Shown: positions 1-7,540 of the stretch, one piece after another | Position numbering within the stretch: the stretch's first letter is position 1 | Layout of the letters: every line of letters begins with the position of its first letter | Assembly: GCA_944388825.1 (NCBI GenBank) | Contig: CALXKG010000056.1 | Coordinates: 1 to 20,356 of the forward strand | DNA: 20,356 nt | Source: an uncultured Clostridia bacterium | Lineage (GTDB): Bacteria > Bacillota > Clostridia > Oscillospirales > Ruminococcaceae | Direction: 5' to 3' | The notes under the pieces: model-generated | The model's input: the letters and a program-made list of their open reading frames with translations, nothing else | What the model was told of the DNA's origin: nothing | Databases searched by the model: none | Position numbers and translations under genes: made by a program

Positions 1-1246
1 CCGCTACCCCGACGTCATCGATGAAAACGGCAGCCCCTCCCCCCTGACCAACGGCAACTTCGGAGTCTACCGGGAATCGCGGTCCCAGGCGGTCCGGAAG
101 GATTCGTTTGAAAAGTATATGGGGGCATACAAAGGGATGATCAACACCCTCTCCGCCAACTATTCTTCCCAGGTCTGGCTGGACAACGCCTACGCCCGCA
201 TCCGCGGGTACGGCTCCGCCTGCGAGGCGTCCCTTTCCGAGGCCAATGTCCCGGTCAAGGTCTATGACGAGCTGGTCGAGAACGTCCACGCGGCGCTGCC
301 TACGATGCGGCGGTACCTGGAGCTGCGGAAAAAGGCGCTCGGGCTGGACACCCTCAATATGTACGACCTCTACTGCCCGATGGTGGAAGACATCGACTAC
401 CCCATGCCCTTTGAAGAGGGGAAAAAGCTGGTCAAAAAGGCGCTGGCGCCGCTGGGCGAGCGGTACGGGCAGCTGCTGGACGAGGCCTTTGCAAACCGCT
501 GGATCGACGTCTACGAAAACCAGGGCAAGACCTCCGGCGCCTACTCCTCCGGCGTCTACGGCCACCATTCGTTTGTGCTTTTAAACTACACCGACACCCT
601 CGACGACGCCTTTACCCTCGCCCATGAGCTGGGCCACGCGATGCACTCCTACTTCTCCAACGAAGCCCAGCCCTATTGCAACGCCGACTACTTTATCACG
701 GTGGCGGAAGTCGCGTCGACCGTCAACGAGGTGCTCCTGACCAAATACCTGCTCTCGACCGAGACCGACCCCCGGCGGCGGGCGTATATCTTAAACCACT
801 TCCTGGAAGGGTTCCGGACGACCGTCTTCCGGCAGACGCTGTTCGCCGAGTTTGAACGCAAGGCCCACGACCTCGACCAGGCGGGCGTGCCGCTGACGGC
901 GGAAGGGTTAAACCAGATCTACCACGACTTAAATGCCCTCTATTACGACGGCGCAGTCGTCAACCCCCTCCAGGACGTCGAATGGGCGCGGATCCCCCAT
1001 TTCTACCGCGCCTTCTACGTCTACCAGTACGCGACCGGGTTCTGCTCGGCCGTCGCGATCGCCGACCATATCCTCAAGACCGGCGATGCCTCCGACTACC
1101 TCCGGTTCCTCTCGACCGGCGGCAGCGACTACCCGTTAAATGAACTGCGGATCGCCGGGGTCGACCTGGAAAAGCCGGAAACCGTCCAGAGCGCGATGAA
1201 AGTCTTCGACGAGACCGTCTCCGAGCTGGAAGCGCTGCTCAAATAA
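1..1246 (+). CDS. pepF: Oligoendopeptidase F family M3 zinc metallopeptidase, 5'-truncated by the window edge
   Basis: The reading frame is open from base 2 through the window start, so the N-terminal part lies upstream; the ATG at 119 is internal. About 414 C-terminal residues are visible, against roughly 600 for full PepF. The zinc site HELGHAMHSYF (HExxH, bases 623-637) is intact. A glutamate in FITVAEVAST about 25 residues later is the expected third ligand. The C-terminal part carries the conserved family pattern of Tyr-rich segments (HFYRAFYVYQYATGF). M3B peptidases are cytosolic and hydrolyse oligopeptides of roughly 7-17 residues, recycling imported or internal peptides. The next gene, a serine dehydratase, starts 3 bases after the stop, so the two are almost certainly co-transcribed, which fits peptide and amino-acid catabolism. 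The family call is secure; the exact substrate range cannot be read from sequence. Confidence 0.95.
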   Translation, partial: RYPDVIDENGSPSPLTNGNFGVYRESRSQAVRKDSFEKYMGAYKGMINTLSANYSSQVWLDNAYARIRGYGSACEASLSEANVPVKVYDELVENVHAALPTMRRYLELRKKALGLDTLNMYDLYCPMVEDIDYPMPFEEGKKLVKKALAPLGERYGQLLDEAFANRWIDVYENQGKTSGAYSSGVYGHHSFVLLNYTDTLDDAFTLAHELGHAMHSYFSNEAQPYCNADYFITVAEVASTVNEVLLTKYLLSTETDPRRRAYILNHFLEGFRTTVFRQTLFAEFERKAHDLDQAGVPLTAEGLNQIYHDLNALYYDGAVVNPLQDVEWARIPHFYRAFYVYQYATGFCSAVAIADHILKTGDASDYLRFLSTGGSDYPLNELRIAGVDLEKPETVQSAMKVFDETVSELEALLK

Positions 1247-1249
1247 CCG

Positions 1250-2113
1250 ATGACGGCGGCTGAAATTCTGACAAAGCTCTCCCCCGGCGAGACGCTGGGG
1301 GAATACGCCCTGCGGCTGGAAGAAGACGCCGGCGGGGAAAGGGCGGCCGTCCTCCGGCGGCTCTCCGGGATGCTGGAGGTCATGGAGACCGAAGTGGAAA
1401 GCGCGCTGCGGCTGCCGGTCTACTCGATCAGCGGGCTGACCGGCGGGGACGGCTGCCGGTATGAACAGTACCGGGCGGCGGGGAGATCGCTCCTCGGCGA
1501 AATCCCGGCGCTGGCGGCCGCCTACGCGCTTTCGGCCTCCGAGACCAACGCCGCGATGGGGAAGATCGTCGCCTGCCCGACAGCCGGAAGCTGCGGGATA
1601 CTGCCCGCCTGCCTGCTGGCGGTCGGAAGGGTGAAAAAACTCCCCCGGGAAACGATCGTCCTGGCGCTTGCGGCGGCGGGGCTGATCGGGGAACTGATCG
1701 ACGAGCACGCCTCCCTCTCGGGCGCCGAAGGGGGCTGCCAGGCGGAATGCGGTTCGGCGGCGGCGATGGCGGCCGGGGCGGTCGTCCAGATGCTGGGCGG
1801 AGGCCCGGAAACGGCCTTCCACGCGGCGGCGATGGCGATCAAAAACCAGCTGGGGCTGGTCTGCGACCCGGTGGCCGGGCTGGTGGAGATCCCCTGCGTC
1901 AAGCGCAACGTAGGCGGGACAGCCATCGCCCTTTCGTCCGCCGACCTGGCCCTCGCCGGGGTCGAGAGCCGGATCCCGTTCGACGACGCGGTCGAGGCGA
2001 TGGACCGGGTGGGGAAAGCCCTCCCGGCGGCGCTGCGGGAAACGGCGGGCGGCGGCCTCGCGACGACAAAGGCGGGGCTTGCGATGAAAGAAAAGGTGTA
2101 CGGGGAAAAATGA
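1250..2113 (+). CDS. sdaAA: L-serine ammonia-lyase, iron-sulfur-dependent, alpha subunit
   Basis: At 287 residues this matches the alpha chain of two-subunit Fe-S L-serine dehydratases, which deaminate L-serine to pyruvate and ammonia. The signature IVACPTAGSCGILPA is at about residues 106-120. Cys163 (in GGCQAEC), Cys205 and Cys216 (CDPVAGLVEIPC) have the spacing of the three cluster-ligating cysteines known in the family, which leave one iron open for substrate. The cluster is oxygen-labile, consistent with an anaerobe. The start lies 3 bases after pepF with no strong ribosome site, so translation is probably coupled. The beta subunit (sdaAB), normally the adjacent gene, is absent from the visible sequence on both sides and may lie elsewhere. 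Confidence 0.95.
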   Translation: MTAAEILTKLSPGETLGEYALRLEEDAGGERAAVLRRLSGMLEVMETEVESALRLPVYSISGLTGGDGCRYEQYRAAGRSLLGEIPALAAAYALSASETNAAMGKIVACPTAGSCGILPACLLAVGRVKKLPRETIVLALAAAGLIGELIDEHASLSGAEGGCQAECGSAAAMAAGAVVQMLGGGPETAFHAAAMAIKNQLGLVCDPVAGLVEIPCVKRNVGGTAIALSSADLALAGVESRIPFDDAVEAMDRVGKALPAALRETAGGGLATTKAGLAMKEKVYGEK

Positions 2114-2163
2114 CTTCCCGAAAAACAAACGGATAAAATCACACCACGAAAGGTTTGAGAAAA

Positions 2164-3552
2164 TTGAAACGGACAGAAATTGCGGCCTTAAACCGCGACT
2201 ATGAAAAGCTGGGCGGCGAGACGGTGACCATCGCCGGCTGGATCAAATTCTCCCGCGACTCCAAGGCCGTCGCCTTCTTCTCTTTAAGCGACGGCAGCGC
2301 TTTCACCCCCGTCCAGGTGGTGCTGGACGAGAAACTCGGAAACTTCAAGGAAGCGACCAAGTTCGGCGTCGGCGCGTCGGTCAAGGTGGTGGGCGAAGTG
2401 GTCGTCACCCCCGGCGCCAAGCAGCCCTATGAGGTGCACGCCCAGTCGGTCGAGCTGCTGGGTGCGGTCGCGCCCGACTACCCGCTCCAGAAAAAGCGGC
2501 ATACACTGGAATACCTGCGGACCATTTCCTACCTCCGCCCCCGGACCAACACCTTCCAGGCGGTCTTCCGGATCCGGTCGGCGATCGCCTACGCGATCCA
2601 CACCTTCTTCCAGGAGCGCGGGTTCGTCTACGTCCACACCCCCCTCGTCACCGCCAGCGACTGCGAAGGGGCGGGCGAGATGTTCCGGGTGACGACCATC
2701 GACCCCGAAAACCCGCCCCGCACCGAGGACGGCAAGGTGGACTACAGCCAGGACTTCTTCGGGCGGCAGACCAACCTCACCGTCTCGGGGCAGATGGAGG
2801 CGGAAGCGATGGCGCTGCCGTTTGGCAACGTCTATACCTTTGGGCCGACCTTCCGGGCCGAGCACTCCTTCACCACCCGCCACGCGGCCGAATTCTGGAT
2901 GATCGAGCCGGAGATGGCCTTTGCCGACCTGCGGGACGATATGGAATGTATCCACGATATGCTGAAGTTCGTCATCGGGTATGTGCTGGAAAACTGCCCG
3001 GACGAGCTGGCCTTCTGCAACAGCTTCTACGACAAGGGGCTGATCGAGCGGCTGAAGGCCCTGATGGACGCCGAGTTCGGCCACGTCACCTACACCGAAG
3101 CGATCGAGCTGCTGGAAAAGGTGAAAGACCGGTTTAAATACCCGGTCTACTGGGGCTGCGACCTCCAGACCGAGCACGAGCGGTATCTGACCGAAGAGGT
3201 CTTCCAAAAACCGGTCTTCGGCACCGACTACCCCAAAGAGATCAAGGCCTTCTATATGCGGCTGAACGACGACGGCAAGACGGTCGCGGCGGTCGACCTC
3301 TTGGTGCCCGGCATCGGCGAGATCGTCGGCGGCAGCCAGCGTGAGGAACGGGCCGATTACCTCGAAAAGGCGATCGAGAGCTTCGGGCTGAACAAAGAGG
3401 ACTACGGCTGGTATTTAAACCTGCGGCGGTACGGCGGCGTTGAGCACGCCGGGTTCGGGCTGGGGTTCGAAAGGCTCGTCATGTATATGACCGGCATCGA
3501 GAACATCCGCGACGTCCTCCCCTTCCCGCGGACGACCGGGTCGATCTACTAA
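2164..3552 (+). CDS. asnS: Asparaginyl-tRNA synthetase (class IIb)
   Basis: This enzyme charges tRNA-Asn with asparagine in the cytosol. An N-terminal OB-fold anticodon-binding domain (VTIAGWIKFSRDSKAVAF, about residues 21-38) precedes the class II core. Motif 2 reads FRAEHSFTTRHAAEFWM and motif 3 reads GFGLGFERLVMYMTG with the class-invariant arginine. Length (462 residues) is typical. I chose the TTG at 2164: AAAGG (2149-2153) sits 10 bases upstream of it, whereas the in-frame TTG at 2155 is only 1 base from that site. AsnRS is told from AspRS by its overall sequence pattern (a short protein lacking the bacterial AspRS GAD insertion). It may be read through from pepF-sdaAA, since the gap is only 50 bases and I see no promoter there. 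Confidence 0.96.
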   Translation: MKRTEIAALNRDYEKLGGETVTIAGWIKFSRDSKAVAFFSLSDGSAFTPVQVVLDEKLGNFKEATKFGVGASVKVVGEVVVTPGAKQPYEVHAQSVELLGAVAPDYPLQKKRHTLEYLRTISYLRPRTNTFQAVFRIRSAIAYAIHTFFQERGFVYVHTPLVTASDCEGAGEMFRVTTIDPENPPRTEDGKVDYSQDFFGRQTNLTVSGQMEAEAMALPFGNVYTFGPTFRAEHSFTTRHAAEFWMIEPEMAFADLRDDMECIHDMLKFVIGYVLENCPDELAFCNSFYDKGLIERLKALMDAEFGHVTYTEAIELLEKVKDRFKYPVYWGCDLQTEHERYLTEEVFQKPVFGTDYPKEIKAFYMRLNDDGKTVAAVDLLVPGIGEIVGGSQREERADYLEKAIESFGLNKEDYGWYLNLRRYGGVEHAGFGLGFERLVMYMTGIENIRDVLPFPRTTGSIY

Positions 3553-3564
3553 TCCAGCACCCAG

Positions 3565-3607
3565 ACTGCCGGTTATCCGGGGCATACAGCCCGGGGTAAC
3601 CGGCAGT
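3565..3607 (+). terminator. Long hairpin after asnS, terminator-like
   Basis: ACTGCCGGTTA (3565-3575) pairs perfectly with TAACCGGCAGT (3597-3607). Further inner pairing (CC/GG, GGG/CCC) extends the stem around a CATACAG loop. The following bases are only moderately T-rich, so it may be a weak terminator or an RNA-stabilising 3' end. It separates the asnS group from the lipoprotein gene. Confidence 0.6.
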
Positions 3608-3642
3608 GTGCCTATTTACAGATTTTAAAGGAGGCCCAGCAT

Positions 3643-4854
3643 ATGAAATCGTTCCCTAACGCCAAATTGTCTTCCCGTTTACTGCTTGGCCTGATGCTGG
3701 CCGTCTGCGCCCTATCCGGATGCACTACCGCTTCTTCCGGTATATCGGAATCTTCCTCTGCACCTTCCGCCGAAACATCGGTTTCGGAATCTGCTGAAAT
3801 TTCAGAGGCAGAGACCTCTTCAGAAGTGGAGCAGGGGAACTCGGAGCTTCCCACGATCGTTACGATGTGGGAAAATGTTTCTGCTGACCCGTATGATCCG
3901 TCCCGTCCTGTCGACCTCAGCGAGGTCACCAATTTGGGCGGCCCGCTGCTCCATACACTGACCTTCAGTACCCGGACGATTTTCCCGGAAAACTGGCAGG
4001 AAGAAGCTTCCACACTTTTGGAAACCTGTAAAAACCCCGGGCTCGGCGTCCGCCAGCTGCATGAAGCGGGCATCACCGGAGAAGGTGTCAATGTCGCGAT
4101 TATCGACCAGCCGATGTACCAGAACCACCCGGAGTTTGACGGCAAAATTATAGAGTACCGGGATTTTGATACCGGCTTTGAAAGTTCTATGCACGGCCCC
4201 GGTGTTACCAGCCTGCTGGTCGGCAAAACCACCGGTACCGCGCCCGGCGCGAAGGTCTATTACGCGGCAGTCCCCAGTTGGCAGGCAGATGCCCAGTATT
4301 ATGCCGACGCCCTGGAATGGATCATCGAAACAAATGAGACGCTGCCGGAAGAGGAAAAAATCCGTGTTGTTTCGGTTTCAGCGGCGCCTTCCAGTCAGGT
4401 GTTTGCCAATGAAGACAGTTGGCTGCCGATGGTGCAGCGGGCGGAGGAAAACGGGATGATCGTCCTGGATTGTACAGATGAACATGGCGTCATTGCACCC
4501 TGTTATTATTCGGCCGAAGACCCAGATGATTTTTCACTGGTAAAAGTAGGTTTTAAAGACTCTGGGGAAGGTACAATGCTTCCGACAGACGACCTCTTTG
4601 CGCCCTGTTCGTCCCGTACCGTCGCCGAGCAGTATTTGGAAAATGAACCGTCTTACGCTTATTATGGGAACGGCGGTCTCAGCTGGTCAATCCCCTACGC
4701 CGCCGGGGTATTGGCGATGGGGTTCCAGCTGAGACCGGAAATGACCGGCGAAGAGATGCTTAATTGCCTGATGGACACGGCCTATGTCCGGGAAGACGGC
4801 TTTAAGATTATCAACCCGCCCGCTTTTATCGAAGCATTACAGCAGATGGAGTGA
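3643..4854 (+). CDS. Subtilisin-like (S8 family) serine peptidase, predicted lipoprotein
   Basis: The 403-residue protein starts at an ATG behind a strong AAAGGAGG site (3627-3634). Residues 1-27 form a lipoprotein signal peptide ending in lipobox ALSGC (Cys27). An acidic Ser/Glu-rich linker (about 28-68) would hold the domain off the membrane on the outer face. A compact S8 domain follows: Asp155 in VAIIDQP, His184 in SSMHGPGVTSLLVGK and Ser347 in GGLSWSIPYAAGV fit the catalytic triad in family order. Two oddities are visible. The usual GTSMAxP context of the serine reads GLSWSIP. The segment that should hold the oxyanion Asn (AAGNEG-like) reads LDCTDEHG, placing Asp279 there. It is a single-gene unit between two terminator-like hairpins. 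Its codons are more AT-rich than those of neighbours, which may mean later acquisition or weaker expression selection. Substrate unknown; a weakly active or non-catalytic relative is possible. Confidence 0.8.
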   Translation: MKSFPNAKLSSRLLLGLMLAVCALSGCTTASSGISESSSAPSAETSVSESAEISEAETSSEVEQGNSELPTIVTMWENVSADPYDPSRPVDLSEVTNLGGPLLHTLTFSTRTIFPENWQEEASTLLETCKNPGLGVRQLHEAGITGEGVNVAIIDQPMYQNHPEFDGKIIEYRDFDTGFESSMHGPGVTSLLVGKTTGTAPGAKVYYAAVPSWQADAQYYADALEWIIETNETLPEEEKIRVVSVSAAPSSQVFANEDSWLPMVQRAEENGMIVLDCTDEHGVIAPCYYSAEDPDDFSLVKVGFKDSGEGTMLPTDDLFAPCSSRTVAEQYLENEPSYAYYGNGGLSWSIPYAAGVLAMGFQLRPEMTGEEMLNCLMDTAYVREDGFKIINPPAFIEALQQME

Positions 4855-4875
4855 TTTCTGTACTGTATGGCAAAA

Positions 4876-4901
4876 CCCCCGCTTCCGGTTGGAGGCGGGG
4901 G
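4876..4901. terminator. Bidirectional terminator between lipoprotein gene and dpaB
   Basis: CCCCCGCTTCC (4876-4886) pairs with GGAGGCGGGGG (4891-4901) through one G-T wobble, with loop GGTT. AAAA precedes it, giving TTTT on the minus strand, and TATATTCTCT follows on the plus strand. It lies between two convergent genes and can serve both. Confidence 0.8.
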
Positions 4902-4909
4902 TATATTCT

Positions 4910-5488
4910 CTACACCAGCACCGGCTGTAACTGGCTCCCGTGGAGCGCCGCCTCAAGCGCCTGGGGGACGCAGTCGAAGTCCGCCACCAGCGAGGCCGGC
5001 TTCTTCTTCGGGTCGTCCTGCCGGAAGGGGACGAAATAGCAGTTTTTGAGGTTTAAAAGCGCCCCGATGTTCTTGGCGCTCCCCCGGAGGGCGTCGTTGG
5101 TCGCGGGGCAGAGCACCACCGGCTTCTCCGCCCGCAGATGGCTCTTGACCGCCATCGTCACCGGCGTATCGGTGATCGAGAGGGCGAGCTTGGAGAGCGT
5201 GTTGCCGGTGCAGGGGCAGACCAGCAGGATGTCGGTCATGTCCTTCGGCCCCAGCGGCTCGGCGTCCTGGATGGTGCATATCGGCTCATGGCCGGAGATC
5301 TGCCGGGCGCGGTTTAAATGGCCGTCCGCCTTCCCGAACCGGGTGTCGAGGGACGCCGCGTGGTAGGAAAAGACCGGCAGGACCTCGTATCCCAGCGAGA
5401 CCAGCTTCTCCATCTGGGCAAAGGCTTTTTCAAAGGTGCAAAACGACCCGGTCAGGCAAAAGGCCAGCCGGATGGGGTGTTTCATCAT
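4910..5488 (-). CDS. dpaB: Dipicolinate synthase subunit B, flavoprotein-like
   Basis: With DpaA this subunit makes dipicolinic acid from the lysine-pathway intermediate (dihydrodipicolinate-type) in the mother cell; the product is loaded into the spore core. The 192-residue protein has the flavoprotein/PPC-decarboxylase-like fold pattern: IRLAFCLTGSFCTF at the N-terminus, then DILLVCPCTGNTLSKLA and VVLCPATNDALRG. Start choice: AAGGAGG (5502-5496) is 7 bases from the ATG at 5488, which overlaps the dpaA stop as ATGA; the in-frame ATG at 5494 is too close to that site. The overlap implies coupled translation and equal subunit supply. The gene is direct evidence that the host forms endospores using the SpoVF-type enzyme rather than the EtfA route of some Clostridium species. 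Confidence 0.93.
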   Translation of the reverse strand: MMKHPIRLAFCLTGSFCTFEKAFAQMEKLVSLGYEVLPVFSYHAASLDTRFGKADGHLNRARQISGHEPICTIQDAEPLGPKDMTDILLVCPCTGNTLSKLALSITDTPVTMAVKSHLRAEKPVVLCPATNDALRGSAKNIGALLNLKNCYFVPFRQDDPKKKPASLVADFDCVPQALEAALHGSQLQPVLV

Positions 5489-6336
5489 ATCCATTCCTCC
5501 TTGCAGGCCCGGAAGATCCCTTCCGCCATCCAGCCGGCGCAGGCGCGGGGGGCGTACTTCCCGGGAAGCGACAGGGCGGGCGTCACCGCACGGCGGGCAA
5601 GCGCCTCCGGCGTAAAGCCGCCGGGGGCGGAAGCCAGCTCGTAAAGCCGCGCGTCCGGCGGGAAAGCGTCCATCGCCTCCGGGCCGACGACCGGGGCGGG
5701 GATCGTGTTGAAAAGAAGGGGGAAGTTCCCGGCTTCATGGGGCAGCGCGGCCAGCGGGTAACACCTGGCCCCCAGCTTTCCCGCCGCCTGCCGCTGGGCC
5801 TCGCTGCGGGCAAAGAGGGCGCATTTCCCCCCAAGGGCGGCGATCCGGCGGACAAGCCCCATCCCGATCCGGCCCCCGCCCAGGACGGCGGCGTTTGTCT
5901 CCGCAAGGCAGCCCGGCGTCTCCAATATGGCCAGCGCCAGCGCGATCTCGGCGGTCACGGCGGCGTTTTGGCGGGTGAAGGTTTCGTCCTTTAGGAAATC
6001 ATAAAAAGCAAGCCCCATCCCTCTGCAGAGGGCGGGGAGCCCCTCCCCAGCCTGCGTCAGCCCGCCGGACACCAGGCCGCCCGGCTTTGCAAAGGAAAGG
6101 GCGTCTGTAAGCAGAACCGGCTCCCCTCTCCAAAGGGGGGCGCGGACGGTCTTCCCGTCGGCGGTGGCGGGCACCGGCAGAACAAGGAGGTCCGCCTTCC
6201 CCTCCGGCGGCGGGAACCCCGTCTCCCCGAGGGCGAGGGTATGGACCGAAAACCGCTCCGCCAGCAGATGGGCCAGGTAAAGGGACCGCCGGTCCCCGCC
6301 CACCAGCAGCGCAGCGGGAGGTAAAACAGGTTTCAT
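5485..6336 (-). CDS. dpaA: Dipicolinate synthase subunit A, NAD(P)-binding
   Basis: Dehydrogenase-like subunit of dipicolinate synthase (SpoVFA family), 283 residues against about 297 in Bacillus. The nucleotide-binding glycine loop is VLGGGRIGMG (residues 151-160), followed by the second half of the Rossmann fold (CALFARSEAQRQAAGKLGA). The N-terminal domain begins with an unusual VGGDRRSLYLAHLLAE strand-loop-helix. The family segment DETFTRQNAAVTAE lies at about 117-130. An AAAGG site lies 9 bases before the ATG. It is the first gene of a two-gene unit. Expression is expected late in sporulation in the mother cell (family knowledge). A weak SigK/SigE-like -10 (CATAGAATG on the minus strand, 6400-6392) is present upstream, but this is only suggestive. 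Confidence 0.93.
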   Translation of the reverse strand: MKPVLPPAALLVGGDRRSLYLAHLLAERFSVHTLALGETGFPPPEGKADLLVLPVPATADGKTVRAPLWRGEPVLLTDALSFAKPGGLVSGGLTQAGEGLPALCRGMGLAFYDFLKDETFTRQNAAVTAEIALALAILETPGCLAETNAAVLGGGRIGMGLVRRIAALGGKCALFARSEAQRQAAGKLGARCYPLAALPHEAGNFPLLFNTIPAPVVGPEAMDAFPPDARLYELASAPGGFTPEALARRAVTPALSLPGKYAPRACAGWMAEGIFRACKEEWI

Positions 6337-6440
6337 TCGATCACGCCTTTACGGTAAGATGCAGCGTGAAATATCAGTTTCCGCTATGCCCCATTCTATG
6401 CGGCGGGGCGGGCGTTTGTGCGGCGGGAAAGGAGCAGGAA

Positions 6441-7367
6441 ATGGATAGACAATGGGAACGGATGCTGCGCCACTGCACCCTCTGCCCGCGGATGTGCGGG
6501 GTAAACCGCCTGGCGGGCGAAAAGGGGTTCTGCGGGGCCGGCGGGGAGACGGTCAAGGTCGCCCGGGCGGCCCTCCACTTCTGGGAGGAGCCGTGTATTT
6601 CCGGCGAACGGGGAAGCGGGACGGTCTTTTTCTCCTACTGCACCCTCCGGTGCGCCTTCTGCCAGAACCGGGAGATACGGGGCGGCGCGGCCGGGGCGGA
6701 GATCACGGTGGAGCGGCTTGCGGAGATCTTCCTGGAACAGCAGGGGCGCGGGGCGCTGAACCTTAACCTCGTGACCCCGACCCACTACCTGCCGCAGATC
6801 GTCCGGGCGCTGGAGATCGCCCGGGGGAAGGGGCTGGCCCTCCCGGTCGTCTACAACACCTCGGGGTACGAACGGGCGGAGGTGCTGCGGATGCTGGAAG
6901 GGTATGTGGACGTCTGGCTGCCCGACTTCAAGTATATGTCGGAAACCCTCGCCCGGGACTATTCCTCCGCCCCCGGCTACCGGGAAACTGCCCTCGCCGC
7001 CATCGAAGAGATGGTGCGGCAGGCGGGGGAACCGGTCTTCGACGAAGACGGGATCATGCAAAAAGGGGTGATCATCCGCCACCTCGCGCTGCCGGGGCAG
7101 CTGGCGGACGCGGAAGCGGCCGTCCAGGCGCTCTTCTCCCGGTTCGGCAACCGGGTCTACTACAGCCTGATGAACCAGTACACCCCGCCCCCCTTCCGGC
7201 TCAAATGGGAGAATTTAAACCGCCGCCTCTCCCCTGCCGAATACGACGCCCTCATCGACTACGCGGTCGAGCTGGGGGTGGAAAACGGATTCACCCAGGA
7301 GGAAGGGACGGCGGAGGAGAGCTTTATCCCCCCTTTTGACCTGGAAGGGGTGCTGCCGGGCGCTTGA
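6441..7367 (+). CDS. Radical SAM protein, PflX/COG1313-type (pyruvate-formate-lyase-activase-like)
   Basis: The 308-residue protein has the radical SAM cluster motif CTLRCAFC (Cys67, Cys71, Cys74 from the chosen start), embedded in GTVFFSYCTLRCAFCQN. An N-terminal cysteine group (CTLCPRMCG with Cys12, Cys15, Cys19, then Cys31) is typical of the COG1313 family. Downstream conserved pieces include LNLVTPTHYLPQI, VYNTSGYE and VDVWLPDFKY. I chose the ATG at 6441 because GAAAGGAG lies 6 bases upstream; an upstream in-frame extension to 6366 lacks such a site. The family generates a 5'-deoxyadenosyl radical; the target protein or substrate is not established, and activation of a glycyl-radical enzyme is only an analogy. 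It is divergent from dpaA, and its stop codon overlaps the -35 box of the next promoter. Confidence 0.9.
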   Translation: MDRQWERMLRHCTLCPRMCGVNRLAGEKGFCGAGGETVKVARAALHFWEEPCISGERGSGTVFFSYCTLRCAFCQNREIRGGAAGAEITVERLAEIFLEQQGRGALNLNLVTPTHYLPQIVRALEIARGKGLALPVVYNTSGYERAEVLRMLEGYVDVWLPDFKYMSETLARDYSSAPGYRETALAAIEEMVRQAGEPVFDEDGIMQKGVIIRHLALPGQLADAEAAVQALFSRFGNRVYYSLMNQYTPPPFRLKWENLNRRLSPAEYDALIDYAVELGVENGFTQEEGTAEESFIPPFDLEGVLPGA

Positions 7368-7392
7368 CAAGCCGCGCCCGCCGTGCTATAAT
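7364..7392 (+). promoter_or_regulatory. Consensus vegetative (sigma-A) promoter for the MATE gene
   Basis: TTGACA (7364-7369), a 17-base spacer and TATAAT (7387-7392) match the vegetative consensus exactly. The -35 overlaps the stop codon of the radical SAM gene. A start near base 7399 would give a leader of about 140 bases before the MATE start codon. Confidence 0.9.
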
Positions 7393-7399
7393 ACAAACG

Positions 7400-7521
7400 T
7401 CAGAAAACGGCGGCCCTTCCGGCTGCGCCGTATAGAAAAAATTCCCGCCGGGGAATGGAAAGCGTTTGAACCCGCATCGGTAGGCCGAAGCAGATGCGGA
7501 TATCAGGCGCTTTATTTTTTT
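7400..7521 (+). promoter_or_regulatory. Structured 5' leader ending in a terminator-like stem; possible unassigned riboswitch or attenuator
   Basis: Three successive structures can be drawn. CGGCG (7409-7413) pairs with CGCCG (7426-7430), with an inner GCC/GGC. ATTCCC (7441-7446) pairs with GGGAAT (7451-7456). A two-tier stem follows: AAAGCG (7459-7464) with CGCTTT (7508-7513) outside, and CCGCATC (7472-7478) with GATGCGG (7493-7499) inside. Unpaired TTTGAAC and ATATCAGG lie between the tiers, and a 14-base purine-rich apical loop tops the stem. TTTTTTT (7515-7521) follows immediately, so the last stem resembles an intrinsic terminator upstream of the gene. I could not match it to a known riboswitch class (TPP, purine, preQ1, guanidine and c-di-GMP considered). 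Confidence 0.5.
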
Positions 7522-7540
7522 GTCAGAGGAGATGTCCAGA

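Noticed and set aside
1136..2128. 330-residue minus-strand open frame opposite sdaAA
   Set aside because: Low-complexity Arg/Gly/Pro-rich translation with no start signal; the plus strand holds a clear enzyme gene.
2284..3207. 307-residue minus-strand open frame opposite asnS
   Set aside because: Shadow frame of a conserved synthetase; no ribosome site and no domain.
4851..5049. Short plus-strand frames (about 60 residues) overlapping the lipoprotein stop
   Set aside because: They run through the bidirectional terminator and opposite dpaB, with no supporting signals.
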